From Thiolapillus brandeum (lineage in GTDB: Bacteria > Pseudomonadota > Gammaproteobacteria > Chromatiales > Chromatiaceae), in NCBI RefSeq assembly GCF_000828615.1, contig NZ_AP012273.1, forward strand, positions 1,116,001 through 1,180,000: a stretch of 64,000 bases of DNA, in the 5' to 3' direction. Position numbers and translations under genes: made by a program. The stretch's first letter is position 1; the number at the start of each line of letters is the position of its first letter. This document shows, in pieces, positions 17,495-27,393 of this stretch. Below the pieces are notes generated by a model, which worked only from the letters and a program-made list of their open reading frames with translations, ran no database searches and was not told the DNA's origin.

Positions 17495-20074
17495 TTGGAC
17501 GGGAAGTGCCGACCGTTGAGTTATTTCAGATCCGTTAAGTCACGATTCGTCAATCGCTACAACCGGGTTGATGTTGAACAGGCGACCATCCGCCTGTTTA
17601 TCTCTGTGGGCCTTTTTGTGTATCTGGTACTTACACACCATCTGGCCGACGAAAAAAGTGATTCAGTTGTATCGCTACTGAATTTGTCCGTAGGATTTAC
17701 CCTTTTCTCGGCGGTGTTGTGGATCTGGACATTAGTCGCCAAAAGCGACCCTACAATTGAGCGTTATGTAGGTATCTTCGGGGATGTGGCAACAACGACG
17801 ATCGCCCTGATCATCGGTGGAGAAACGATTTCACCCGTCTACATCATCTATATCTGGATCAGTATTGGCAATGGCTTTCGGTTCGGCCTCAAGCCCCTGT
17901 ATATTACTTCAGGGCTCAGCATCATGGGATTTATGCTGGCCATAACGTACAGTGGGTTTTGGAGCGAACATATTACCTTGAGCGTGGGGTTGTTGCTCGG
18001 GATTCCTGCCATATCGTTCTACACGGCACTGCTGCTTAAACGCCTGAATCTGGCCATGGAAAAGGCCAAAGCGGCCAACCAGGCCAAGAGCAGTTTCCTG
18101 GCCAATATGAGTCATGAGATACGCACCCCTTTGAATGGGCTCGTAGGCGCAACCGACCTGCTCCTGGACACGCCCTTGAATATGGAGCAGCGAGAACTGA
18201 TTCATACTGCTCATGAATCCGCAGAAACTCTGTTGTCACTGATCACGGGTATCCTGGATATTTCCAAAATAGAGTCCGGCCAGTTTGATGTGGTGGCAAA
18301 GGACATAGATTTCACGGTATTTGTCCGATCAACGGTACGTATGCTACAGACCATTGCGGAGAATCGTGGGCTGTCCCTGAGTCTTATCTTATCGCCGGAA
18401 GTGCCCGTTTACCTGCGAATCGATGTCCAGTTGGTGCGTCAGGTGCTCTTTAATCTGATCTACAACGCCATCAAGTTCACGGAGAAGGGCAAAATAACTG
18501 TGTTAATATCAACAGTTCAGTCCGATTTGCCATCTGATAAGACCATGTTGTTGGTCGAAGTTATCGATACCGGAGTGGGCATTTCTTCGGCGGATCAACA
18601 AAGGATATTCCAGCGATTCGAACGCGCAAGAGACAACCGCCCCGAGCAGCCAGGCATAGGATTGGGAACCACCATCAGCAAGCAACTCGTTGAGCTGATG
18701 GGGGGCGAAATAGGCGTAGAAAGCACCTTGGGAAAAGGCAGCCGGTTTTACTTCACCGTGCCCGCTGAAGTGCAGTCTAAATTGGCAACTATGGTAGAAG
18801 ACATGCAGTTGAAACGTAACATACTTGTGGTAAGTGGTGAGGATAGTACCTGTCATCAGCTTAGCGAGTATCTGGAATCCTGGGGAGCAGAGGTGACCTG
18901 TGTTTCCACCCTGTTGCGTGCCGGTGCCAAGTTGCTGGAAGCAAACGACCAGGGTACCCCTTACACCTTGATCGTTGTCGATGAAAACTCGGGCCTGAAT
19001 GCCCTGAACGCCGTTGAACTGCTCAGTGGCGAAAAGATATTTGAGGGAATCCAGCTCCTGTTGCTGGCCGACAATCCCAGCCGTAACCGGCTGGAAGAAC
19101 TGTACAGAACAGGGTATGACTCCGTGATATCCGCACCCGTGAGCAAAACCAGCCTGTTCAATGCGCTGCATGCATTGCATTACGGGGTGACCGAGAGCAG
19201 CAATGGCGTGTCTGTGCTTGAGGACTATCGACAAAAGCAGGGTGGAACGCATACTTACAATATCTTGGTGGCGGAAGACAATCCGACCAATCAGCGCATT
19301 GTGAGGAAAATCCTGGAACGGGGAGGCCATCAACCCCTGATAGTCAATAATGGCGAGGAGGCGTTGGAAGCGCTGCAGGAACATCAGTTTGACCTGGCCA
19401 TCGTGGATATGCAGATGCCTGTCATCAGCGGCCTCGAATTGATCAAAATCCACAAGGCGGCCACTATCGGGGAGCCGCCCTTCCCCTTTATCGTACTCAC
19501 CGCCAATGCCACCAGTGAAGCGGCAAAGGCTTGTCAGGAGGTCGGTGCTTCTGTTTACCTGACTAAGCCCCTGAGTACTGAAGAACTGCTCAGTGCGATT
19601 GAGCGAGTGATGGGGAACGAGCGATATGAGTACAGTGCAAGGACAAGCATTATACGCCCGCAGATGTTCGCCTACACCGAAGAAGGCGGCAGGAAACTGG
19701 TGTTGGATCGCCAGGTACTGGCGGATCTTGAGAGTTTGAATGTTGGCCAGAATAGCCAGAAATTCATGAAAGACCTGATTGAAGGGTTTTTTAATGATGC
19801 AGAGATATTGCTGAATAACATGGAGCAGGCCGCCGCCAAGGCCAAAACGGCGGATTACAGGGAGTACGCCCACGCGTTGGCGGGTATCGGTGCAGGAGTG
19901 GGTGCCATACTGCTGCTCAATGCGGCATCAGCCGTGTCCGGCATGGACGATTTGAAATTCTTCCGTAAACGCGAAGAAATCCATGCTGACATCCACAACG
20001 CATACAACTTGTCCAAACAGGCGCTGCTCGCTTATCTGGCGCAGTACCTGGACAACGGTGAGTTGCAGCAATAG
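17495..20074 (+). CDS. rpfC: RpfC-type hybrid sensor histidine kinase (DSF receptor)
   Basis: An N-terminal membrane region of about five helices (residues 33-185) contains [12 protein letters not shown], which matches the RpfC sensor region. It is followed by a histidine kinase core (H207 in [12 protein letters not shown]), two receiver-like domains and a C-terminal Hpt (H793 in [15 protein letters not shown]). The second receiver is canonical (D638 in IVDMQMP, KPLS). The first, about residues 440-560, lacks the conserved lysine and looks degenerate. RpfC binds DSF fatty-acid signal and phosphorylates RpfG. The start is a TTG with GGAAG nine bases upstream; an in-frame stop at 17477-17479 rules out longer forms and no early in-frame ATG exists. 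rpfF is convergent, as in Xanthomonas. Confidence 0.9.
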   Translation: MDGKCRPLSYFRSVKSRFVNRYNRVDVEQATIRLFISVGLFVYLVLTHHLADEKSDSVVSLLNLSVGFTLFSAVLWIWTLVAKSDPTIERYVGIFGDVATTTIALIIGGETISPVYIIYIWISIGNGFRFGLKPLYITSGLSIMGFMLAITYSGFWSEHITLSVGLLLGIPAISFYTALLLKRLNLAMEKAKAANQAKSSFLANMSHEIRTPLNGLVGATDLLLDTPLNMEQRELIHTAHESAETLLSLITGILDISKIESGQFDVVAKDIDFTVFVRSTVRMLQTIAENRGLSLSLILSPEVPVYLRIDVQLVRQVLFNLIYNAIKFTEKGKITVLISTVQSDLPSDKTMLLVEVIDTGVGISSADQQRIFQRFERARDNRPEQPGIGLGTTISKQLVELMGGEIGVESTLGKGSRFYFTVPAEVQSKLATMVEDMQLKRNILVVSGEDSTCHQLSEYLESWGAEVTCVSTLLRAGAKLLEANDQGTPYTLIVVDENSGLNALNAVELLSGEKIFEGIQLLLLADNPSRNRLEELYRTGYDSVISAPVSKTSLFNALHALHYGVTESSNGVSVLEDYRQKQGGTHTYNILVAEDNPTNQRIVRKILERGGHQPLIVNNGEEALEALQEHQFDLAIVDMQMPVISGLELIKIHKAATIGEPPFPFIVLTANATSEAAKACQEVGASVYLTKPLSTEELLSAIERVMGNERYEYSARTSIIRPQMFAYTEEGGRKLVLDRQVLADLESLNVGQNSQKFMKDLIEGFFNDAEILLNNMEQAAAKAKTADYREYAHALAGIGAGVGAILLLNAASAVSGMDDLKFFRKREEIHADIHNAYNLSKQALLAYLAQYLDNGELQQ

Positions 20075-20081
20075 CCTTGAT

Positions 20082-20105
20082 GCCTTGTCCCTCCCGGGGC
20101 AAGGC
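20082..20105. terminator. Hairpin between convergent rpfC and rpfF
   Basis: Arms GCCTTGTCCC (20082-20091) and GGGGCAAGGC (20096-20105) pair over ten positions with one mismatch around a four-base loop. There is no T-run on either side, so terminator function is inferred only from position. Confidence 0.5.
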
Positions 20106-20131
20106 AGTTCAAGACCACGAGATACGAGGCA

Positions 20132-21001
20132 TTATGCTGCCTGGCGCATCTTTTCCATGAGCTTTTGCTGGCGTTTGACCAGGATCTCCATCACGCGCAG
20201 GTCTTTTGCGGTCAGGCGCATGGCGGCTTCCACCCAAATTTCTACCACATCAATCATTTCCTGATATTCAATTGGGGGATTCACCCTTTGAGCGGTGGCC
20301 CGGACAGCCATGGCCCCGTTGAACGCTTTGCTGTGTTTTTTGATGTAACTGTGTACGGCGTCCACACCTTCACCTTTTTTCGCCAGCACATCCACGATGC
20401 CCATCTCATGCAGGGCTTCGGCGGTGTGGGTGTCACCACTCAGAATGAAATTTTCTGCCTTGGTGGGGCCGATCTTGCGCGATAGCATACTGTAAGCACC
20501 CATGCCGGGGAAAAGGTTGAACAGGATTTCAGGAAGACCCATCTGCACACCTTCTTCAGCAATCATCACATTATTTGACATTGCCGCTTCGAAACCACCC
20601 CCCAGGGCAGACCCTTGAATCAAGCCGATGGTGGTCATGTTCGGTAGGTCGAAACTGGCGTAGTTGGGATGTACCACGTCGATGCAGGCCCTCGCGTACT
20701 CGGACAGTGTTTTGCGGTCTTTGTTTTGAATGAGTTCCCGGAACAGGCCCAGATCCCCACCAAGATTCCAGACATCAGGGAGCGCAGATTGCCATACAAA
20801 GTAATCGATCTCCAGCAGGCCATCAGCCACGACGTCATGGGCCTTTTGCTGGAGATCGTGAATCTCGCGGAGAATCGTTGGGTTGAAACATGGGCGAGGA
20901 CCGGGAGCCATCTGGCACCAAGCGGTCTTCGTGGCAAGGTCAACGCTTACCTGGAGCTGGTTATAGGAAGGGAAGGGATTACCTGGCTGAATATGTTGCA
21001 T
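20132..21001 (-). CDS. rpfF: DSF synthase RpfF (crotonase family)
   Basis: The chosen ATG (complement of 20999-21001) follows GAGGAA and gives 289 residues, the length of Xanthomonas RpfF; a longer frame to 21067 is unlikely. RpfF has acyl-ACP dehydratase and thioesterase activity and makes cis-2-unsaturated fatty-acid signals. The two glutamates typical of RpfF are visible 20 residues apart, E138 in ALGGGFEAA and E158 in GLPEILFNLFPGMGAYS. Other matches are the C-terminal IEYQEMIDVVEIWVEAAMRL. These features separate it from beta-oxidation enoyl-CoA hydratases. It is transcribed toward rpfC. Confidence 0.92.
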   Translation of the reverse strand: MQHIQPGNPFPSYNQLQVSVDLATKTAWCQMAPGPRPCFNPTILREIHDLQQKAHDVVADGLLEIDYFVWQSALPDVWNLGGDLGLFRELIQNKDRKTLSEYARACIDVVHPNYASFDLPNMTTIGLIQGSALGGGFEAAMSNNVMIAEEGVQMGLPEILFNLFPGMGAYSMLSRKIGPTKAENFILSGDTHTAEALHEMGIVDVLAKKGEGVDAVHSYIKKHSKAFNGAMAVRATAQRVNPPIEYQEMIDVVEIWVEAAMRLTAKDLRVMEILVKRQQKLMEKMRQAA

Positions 21002-21591
21002 GATCGTTCCTCTTGTTGGATTACGATGGAGTGATACAGGGTGTTCCTGTATTGTCCCGTAAATCATGGCCTAGCAATGGGGAAGGGTTCAAGTTATTTC
21101 GTGTCGTATTCTTCGGCACTGAATGCTCCTGAGTGCTGTTGAACAAGGGGGAAGCAATCTTGGTTCGGGACGAGCCGACGCTGCGAGTTATAGAGAGCGT
21201 TGCAAAGGTGAATAGTCCCCAGTAGCTGCGAGTCCGCACTGTTTTTCCGGCGTATCTTGCGCCAGAGGGAAAACAAAGTAGGTCTCCGAACGCGGCGTTC
21301 AGTCATTGGGAGCCAAGTATGGAGCAGCAACGAGCTTGCGAGGTTGTTGCGTAATACTTGGTGACCAAGACGGCTAGGGCACTAATGAGTTGTCAAAGTC
21401 CGAGTCGATTTTGGGGGCAGGGATGTCCCAAAATCTATCACGAGGGCGAAGGCATGCTTAAAATAGGATGATAGTCATACAAAAATAGAATGATAACCTA
21501 TTGAAAAATAAGGAAACGAAAAATATATCTGGATTTATTTATTCGAGCCTGTCAATATTTGCCGCATAATTTTCAACTGATTGGAATGGCT
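21002..21591. other. Intergenic region rpfF / aceE
   Basis: About 590 bp separate the divergent rpfF and aceE starts. The middle contains the right copy of the 163-bp repeat (21294-21456); the last 100 bp before aceE are strongly AT-rich and are the likely aceE promoter region, though no clear -35/-10 pair stands out. No gene is recognised. Confidence 0.5.
21294..21456 (+). repeat. 163-bp direct repeat, right copy
   Basis: Partner of 17132-17294. In this copy CCAAGTA (21313-21319) and TACTTGG (21355-21361) can pair to close a stem-loop whose inner arms include CAGCAAC and GTTGTTG. The left copy keeps the inner part but the outer pairing is weaker. Confidence 0.8.
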
Positions 21592-24249
21592 ATGGCAGAA
21601 ATCAACGACATCGATCCCCAGGAGACCGGGGAATGGCTGGAGGCTCTGGAGGCCGTGTTGGAGAACGAAGGCGCGGAGCGTGCCCACTTCCTCCTTGAAC
21701 AGCTCATTGAAAAGGCTCGCCTTTCAGGCGCCTACCTTCCCTACAAGGCTACCACCGCCTATCTGAATACCATTCCGCCATCGAAGCAGCCGCCATTCCC
21801 GGGCAACCGGGCCATGGAGCGCCGTATCCGTTCATTTATACGCTGGAATGCCATGGCCATGGTGGTGCAGGCCAATCGCAAGGAGCCCGAGCTGGGAGGG
21901 CATATCGCCAGCTTTGCTTCCAGCGCTACGCTCTTTGATGTGGGATTCAACCATTTCTTCCGGGGCAGCAATGAAGACAAGGAAGGGGATCTGGTGTTCT
22001 TCCAGGGGCATTCCGCACCGGGGATCTATGCCCGGGCTTTCCTGGAAGGACGAATCACTGAAGATCAGCTCAACAAGTTCCGCCAGGAGTCCGGAGGTGA
22101 TGGCCTGTCTTCCTATCCCCATCCCTGGCTGATGCCCAATTTCTGGCAGTTTCCCACGGTGTCCATGGGATTGGGTCCCCTGATGGCCATATATCAGGCA
22201 CGTTTCATGCGCTACATGCACGATCGGGGCATGGCGGACATGGATCATCGCAAGGTGTGGGCCTACATGGGCGATGGTGAGATGGATGAGCCGGAGTCCC
22301 TGGGCGCCATTTCCCTGGCCTCACGGGAGCGCCTGGACAATCTGGTATTCGTGGTCAATTGTAACCTGCAGCGTCTGGATGGCCCGGTGCGTGGCAACGG
22401 CAAGATTATTCAGGAGCTGGAGGCCGTGTTCCGGGGGGCCGGCTGGAACGTCATAAAAGTCGTCTGGGGCGGTTACTGGGATCCCCTTATCGCCCGGGAC
22501 AAGAAGGGACTGCTGCGCAAACGCATGGAAGAAGCCCTGGATGGCGACTACCAGGCCTATAAGGCCAAGGGCGGTGCCTACACGCGGGAGCATTTTTTCG
22601 GCAAGTATCCGGAGCTCCTGGAAATGGTTGCGAATATGAGCGACGAGGATATATGGCGCCTGAACCGGGGTGGCCATGATCCCATCAAGGTCTATGCCGC
22701 CTACAAGGCTGCCATGGAGCATCGGGGCCAGCCTACAGTGATTCTGGCCAAGACAGTGAAGGGCTACGGCATGGGGGAAGCCGGGGAAGGGCAAAACATC
22801 ACCCATTCCCAGAAGAAGATGGGAGAGGATGCCCTGCGGCATTTTCGGGATCGTTTCAATATCCCCATCCCCGAGGACCAGCTGTCCTCGGCACCGTACT
22901 TCAAGCCTGCGGAAGATAGTGAGGAAATGAAATATCTCCATGAGCGCCGCCAGGCTCTGGGCGGTTACCTGCCGTCCCGCCGCACCGAAGCCCAGTCTCT
23001 GGAAGTGCCGGGACTGGACGCATTCCAGGCTCTTCTGGAAGGCAGCGGCGAGCGGGAGATGTCCACCACCATGGCCTATGTGCGCTTCCTCACCAGCCTG
23101 TTGCGGGACAAGAAGGTGGGTAAGCATGTGGTGCCCATTGTTCCTGATGAGGCGCGCACCTTTGGCATGGAAGGCATGTTCCGTCAACTGGGGATCTATT
23201 CCCACGTGGGCCAGCTATACACACCCATGGATGCGGATCAGGTCATGTATTACCGGGAGGATGTGAAAGGCCAGATCCTCCAGGAAGGTATCAACGAAGC
23301 CGGGGCCATGTCCTCATGGATCGCGGCTGCGACATCCTATTCGAATCATGGCGTGCCCATGATTCCCTTCTATGTCTATTACTCCATGTTTGGTTTCCAG
23401 CGGGTAGGGGATCTGGCCTGGGCCGCCGGAGACATGCAGGCACGGGGCTTTCTCATGGGCGGCACGGCCGGGCGCACCACCCTGTCCGGTGAGGGTCTGC
23501 AGCATCAGGATGGCCACAGCCACCTGGCTTCGGCGGGGATTCCCAATTGCCGTTCCTATGATCCGACCTTTGCCTACGAGCTGGCCGTGATCCTCCAGGA
23601 TGGTATGCGGCGCATGTATGCCGAGCAGGAGAATATCTTCTACTACGTCACCATCATGAACGAGAATTATGTTCACCCCCCCATGCCCAAGGGGGTGGAA
23701 GAGGGTATCGTCAAGGGCATGTACCTGTTCAAAGCGGGTTCGCGCAAGAAGAAGCGCGTGCAGCTCATGGGCTCGGGTACGATTCTGCGGGAGGTCATTG
23801 CAGCAGCAGAACTGCTGGAAAAGGACTGGAAGATCGCAGCCGACGTGTGGAGTATCACCAGTTTCACGGAACTGGCCCGGGATGGCATGGAATGCGAGCG
23901 CTGGAACCGCCTGCATCCCATGGAAAAGCCGCGCATGCCTTATGTGACGCAGCAGTTGAAGGACGCCCAGGGTCCCGTGGTAGCCTCCACGGACTATGTA
24001 CGCATGTTTGCTGACCAGATTCGTCCCTATCTGGACGGGCGTGGCTGTATCACTTTGGGTACGGACGGCTTTGGCCGATCCGATCTGCGCCGCAGGTTGC
24101 GGGAGTTTTTTGAGGTCAATCGTCATCATGTAGCAGTGGCCGCCCTCAAGGCTCTGGCGGATGAAGGCAGTGTGGATGCCGACCTGGTGGCTCAGGCCAT
24201 CAAGGCCTACCGTATCGATCCTGAAAAACCCAACCCGACCAAGGTGTGA
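21592..24249 (+). CDS. aceE: Pyruvate dehydrogenase E1 component, homodimeric type
   Basis: AceE decarboxylates pyruvate with thiamine diphosphate and acetylates the E2 lipoyl group. The protein is about 885 residues, close to E. coli AceE. The ThDP-binding motif is GDGEMDEPES with NCNLQRLDGPVRGNGK, and other family blocks are FFRGSNEDKEGDLVFFQGH, SSYPHPWLMPNFWQFPTVS and LGTDGFGRSD. I chose ATG 21592 (MAEINDIDPQETGEW) because it aligns with the family start; ATG 21586 and a TTG at 21559 are alternatives. aceF follows after 11 bases. Confidence 0.96.
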   Translation: MAEINDIDPQETGEWLEALEAVLENEGAERAHFLLEQLIEKARLSGAYLPYKATTAYLNTIPPSKQPPFPGNRAMERRIRSFIRWNAMAMVVQANRKEPELGGHIASFASSATLFDVGFNHFFRGSNEDKEGDLVFFQGHSAPGIYARAFLEGRITEDQLNKFRQESGGDGLSSYPHPWLMPNFWQFPTVSMGLGPLMAIYQARFMRYMHDRGMADMDHRKVWAYMGDGEMDEPESLGAISLASRERLDNLVFVVNCNLQRLDGPVRGNGKIIQELEAVFRGAGWNVIKVVWGGYWDPLIARDKKGLLRKRMEEALDGDYQAYKAKGGAYTREHFFGKYPELLEMVANMSDEDIWRLNRGGHDPIKVYAAYKAAMEHRGQPTVILAKTVKGYGMGEAGEGQNITHSQKKMGEDALRHFRDRFNIPIPEDQLSSAPYFKPAEDSEEMKYLHERRQALGGYLPSRRTEAQSLEVPGLDAFQALLEGSGEREMSTTMAYVRFLTSLLRDKKVGKHVVPIVPDEARTFGMEGMFRQLGIYSHVGQLYTPMDADQVMYYREDVKGQILQEGINEAGAMSSWIAAATSYSNHGVPMIPFYVYYSMFGFQRVGDLAWAAGDMQARGFLMGGTAGRTTLSGEGLQHQDGHSHLASAGIPNCRSYDPTFAYELAVILQDGMRRMYAEQENIFYYVTIMNENYVHPPMPKGVEEGIVKGMYLFKAGSRKKKRVQLMGSGTILREVIAAAELLEKDWKIAADVWSITSFTELARDGMECERWNRLHPMEKPRMPYVTQQLKDAQGPVVASTDYVRMFADQIRPYLDGRGCITLGTDGFGRSDLRRRLREFFEVNRHHVAVAALKALADEGSVDADLVAQAIKAYRIDPEKPNPTKV

Positions 24250-24260
24250 GGAGCAAGCTC

Positions 24261-25544
24261 ATGGCGAATCTGAAAGAAATCACCCTGCCGGACATTGGCG
24301 ACTTCAAGGATGTGGAGGTTATTGAGGTACTGGTCTCTGCTGGCGATACCATCAGTGCGGAAGATTCCCTCATCACCCTGGAGAGCGACAAGGCCTCCAT
24401 GGAGATACCCTCCCCTGTGGGCGGTTTGATCAAGGAAGTGAAGGTCAAGGTAGGCGATATCATCAACCAGGGGGATCTCCTGGTGGTGGTGGATCAGGAG
24501 ACCGCTCCCGAGGAAACTGCTCCTGTGGCGCCGCCCAAGCCTGTGGACAGCATCCCCCATCCTGCGCCGCCTGCTCCCGGAGAGAAGAAGGCCAAACCCC
24601 TGCCGGTCGCTCCCACCCAGGATGACATGCCCAGCCGCAAGGCCCATGCCAGCCCCGCAGTGCGTCGTTTCGCCCGGGAACTGGGGGTGGATCTGGGGCG
24701 GGTCCAGGGAAGTGCGCCCAAGGGACGCATCACCAAGAAAGACGTACAGAACTTTGTCAAGTCCACCCTGTCCAGCAGTGGTGCAGCAACGTCTGCTGGT
24801 GGTTCCCTGGCCTTGCCGTCCATGCCTGAAGTGGATTTCTCCAGGTTTGGTCCTGTCGAGGAGGTGGAGCTGGGGCGCATCAAAAAGATCAGTGGTGCCC
24901 ATCTGCATCGCAGCTGGATCACTGTGCCCCATGTCACCCAGTTCGACGAAGCCGACATTACCGATCTGGAAGCCTTCCGCAAAGGGCAGAAGGATGAGGC
25001 CCTGAAACAGGATGTACGCCTCACCTTCATGCCTTTCCTGATGAAGGCCTGTGAAGCGGCCTTGCGCGAGTTCCCCGAGGTCAATGCCTCTTTGTCTCCC
25101 AACGGAGAGCACCTGATCATGAAGAAGTATCTGCATATCGGTGTGGCCGTGGATACGCCCAATGGCCTGGTAGTACCGGTGATTCGTGATGTGGATCAGA
25201 AAGGTGTCTACGACCTGGCCCGGGAACTCATGGACATCAGCACCAAAGCCCGGGACGGCAAGCTTGGACCGGCAGACATGCAAGGGGGGTGTTTCACCAT
25301 ATCCAGCCTGGGAGGTATTGGCGGCACCCAGTTCACACCCATCGTGAATGCGCCGGAGGTGGCCATTCTTGGGGTATCGCGGGCGAGCATGAAGCCGGTC
25401 TGGAACGGAAAGAAATTCAAACCACGGCTGGTCATGCCTTTTAGCCTGTCCTATGATCACCGGGTTATCGACGGTGCCCAGGGAGTACGCTTCACCACCT
25501 ATCTCGCCGGGCTGTTGTCCGATATACGCCGGTTGGTGTTGTAG
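24261..25544 (+). CDS. aceF: Dihydrolipoyllysine-residue acetyltransferase (PDH E2)
   Basis: The 427-residue protein has one N-terminal lipoyl domain (about 1-80, lipoyl lysine in ESDKASME), a Pro/Ala linker, a peripheral subunit-binding domain (HASPAVRRFARELGVDL, about 130-165) and the C-terminal acyltransferase core ending in SLSYDHRVIDGAQG, the catalytic DHRxxxG motif. It transfers acetyl groups to CoA. E. coli AceF has three lipoyl domains; one is common in other proteobacteria. GAGGAG precedes the ATG. Confidence 0.96.
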   Translation: MANLKEITLPDIGDFKDVEVIEVLVSAGDTISAEDSLITLESDKASMEIPSPVGGLIKEVKVKVGDIINQGDLLVVVDQETAPEETAPVAPPKPVDSIPHPAPPAPGEKKAKPLPVAPTQDDMPSRKAHASPAVRRFARELGVDLGRVQGSAPKGRITKKDVQNFVKSTLSSSGAATSAGGSLALPSMPEVDFSRFGPVEEVELGRIKKISGAHLHRSWITVPHVTQFDEADITDLEAFRKGQKDEALKQDVRLTFMPFLMKACEAALREFPEVNASLSPNGEHLIMKKYLHIGVAVDTPNGLVVPVIRDVDQKGVYDLARELMDISTKARDGKLGPADMQGGCFTISSLGGIGGTQFTPIVNAPEVAILGVSRASMKPVWNGKKFKPRLVMPFSLSYDHRVIDGAQGVRFTTYLAGLLSDIRRLVL

Positions 25545-25588
25545 CTTTTGCTGCCACACCCAGAAGTAACAACTACAGGTCTTTGCAA

Positions 25589-27367
25589 ATGAGCAATACA
25601 ATTGAAGTGACTCTTCCCGATATTGGCGACTTCCCCGAGGTCGAGGTGATCGAAGTGCTGGTAAAGCCCGGTGACACCATCGAGAAAGAAGACTCCATCA
25701 TCACCCTGGAGAGCGACAAGGCGTCCATGGAGATCCCCAGTCCCGAAAGTGGAGTGGTGAAAGAGGTCAGGGTAAGCGTGGGGGACAGGATTTCCCAGGG
25801 AAGCCCGCTGCTGTTGCTGGAAACCGGAAATGCCGGCGGGCAGGCTGCTGCTTCGGAAACGGAAAAAACCACACCGAAGCCAGCCCCTGTTTCGGAAAAG
25901 GCTCCTCCTGTCCGGCACGCCGACAGCGCCCCCGTAGCTGCCGTGGAAGGTGTGGCGGATATCCGCACCCAGGTACTGGTGCTGGGAGCTGGCCCTGGGG
26001 GTTATTCCGCTGCCTTCCGGGCGGCCGACCTGGGCATGAGTGTGGTGCTGGTCGAAAAATATGCCGACCTGGGGGGGGTATGCCTGAACGTGGGTTGTAT
26101 TCCCTCCAAGGCCCTGTTGCATACCGTGGACATCATCAATGAAGCGGCAGAACTGGAAGCCATGGGAGTAAGTTTCGGCAAGCCCAGTGTCGATCTGGAT
26201 AAACTGCGCGCCGGCAAGGACAGGGTGGTGAAAAAACTCACCGGTGGCCTGGCTCAGATGGCCAGGATGCGCAAGGTACAGATCGTCCGGGGCTGGGGGC
26301 AGTTTCAGAGTCCTAAAACCCTGTCCGTGGAAGCAGAAGGGCAGCAGACCCTCATCGAGTTCGATCATTGCATCATCGCCTGTGGGTCTTCCGCGGTGCA
26401 GATCCCCGGCTTTCCCAACGATGACCCCAGGCTCATCGATTCCACCGGTGCCCTGGCCCTGGAAGATATTCCCAGGCGCATGCTCATCATTGGTGGCGGC
26501 ATCATCGGCCTGGAGATGGCCACGGTGTACAGCACCCTGGGCAGCCGCGTGGATATCGTGGAACTGCAGGATGGCCTGATTCCCGGTTGTGACCGGGATC
26601 TGGTCAAGCCCCTGCAAAAGCGCCTGGACAAGCAGGTGAACCGGATTCTGCTCAAGACCAGCGTGGAAAGTATCAAGGCCCTCAAATCCGGATTGAAAGT
26701 CAGCTTTGCCGGGGACAATGCCCCTGAAGACACGACTTACGACAAGGTTCTGGTAGCCGTAGGCCGCCGCCCCAATGGCCATCAGATCAATGCCGCGGCG
26801 GCGGGTGTCGAAGTGGATCAGCGCGGATTCATTGCCGTGGATCAGCACATGCGCACCAACGTGCCGCATATCTTTGCCATCGGTGATGTGGTGGGCAATC
26901 CCATGCTCGCCCACAAGGCCACCCACGAGGCGCATGTGGCTGCCGAAGTCATCGCCGGCCTGCCGGCCATGTTCGATCCCCTCACCATTCCTTCCGTGGC
27001 CTACACCGACCCGGAAGTGGCCTGGATGGGGCTGACGGAAACCGAAGCAAAGGAAAAAGGCATCAGGTACGAAAAGTCCGTGTTCCCCTGGGCGGCTTCC
27101 GGTCGGGCCATTGGCGTGGGCCGGGACGAAGGTATGACCAAGCTCCTGTTCGATCCCGATACCAGGCGCATTCTGGGCGCGGGCATCGTGGGTGTGAATG
27201 CCGGTGAACTCATCGGCGAAACCGTGCTCGCCCTGGAGATGGGAGCGGATGCCGAGGATATCGGCCTGACCATCCATCCCCACCCGACCCTCAACGAAAG
27301 TATCGGCCTGGCAGCAGAGGCTGCTGAGGGCAGTTGCACTGACCTGCCGCCCCAGCGCCGGAAGTAG
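25589..27367 (+). CDS. lpdA: Dihydrolipoyl dehydrogenase (PDH E3) with N-terminal lipoyl domain
   Basis: The 592-residue protein carries its own lipoyl domain (about 1-80, ESDKASME) joined by a Pro/Ala-rich linker to a standard FAD/NAD disulfide oxidoreductase. The redox pair is in GGVCLNVGCIPSKALL, FAD and NAD folds are at VLGAGPGGYSAAF and IIGGGIIGLEMATV, and the C-terminal catalytic stretch is HPHPTLNES. E3 enzymes with a fused lipoyl domain occur in several beta- and gammaproteobacteria. It is the third gene of the PDH operon, 44 bases after aceF. Confidence 0.96.
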   Translation: MSNTIEVTLPDIGDFPEVEVIEVLVKPGDTIEKEDSIITLESDKASMEIPSPESGVVKEVRVSVGDRISQGSPLLLLETGNAGGQAAASETEKTTPKPAPVSEKAPPVRHADSAPVAAVEGVADIRTQVLVLGAGPGGYSAAFRAADLGMSVVLVEKYADLGGVCLNVGCIPSKALLHTVDIINEAAELEAMGVSFGKPSVDLDKLRAGKDRVVKKLTGGLAQMARMRKVQIVRGWGQFQSPKTLSVEAEGQQTLIEFDHCIIACGSSAVQIPGFPNDDPRLIDSTGALALEDIPRRMLIIGGGIIGLEMATVYSTLGSRVDIVELQDGLIPGCDRDLVKPLQKRLDKQVNRILLKTSVESIKALKSGLKVSFAGDNAPEDTTYDKVLVAVGRRPNGHQINAAAAGVEVDQRGFIAVDQHMRTNVPHIFAIGDVVGNPMLAHKATHEAHVAAEVIAGLPAMFDPLTIPSVAYTDPEVAWMGLTETEAKEKGIRYEKSVFPWAASGRAIGVGRDEGMTKLLFDPDTRRILGAGIVGVNAGELIGETVLALEMGADAEDIGLTIHPHPTLNESIGLAAEAAEGSCTDLPPQRRK

Positions 27368-27393
27368 CCCGCATGCATTTTCAGGGACAGAAG

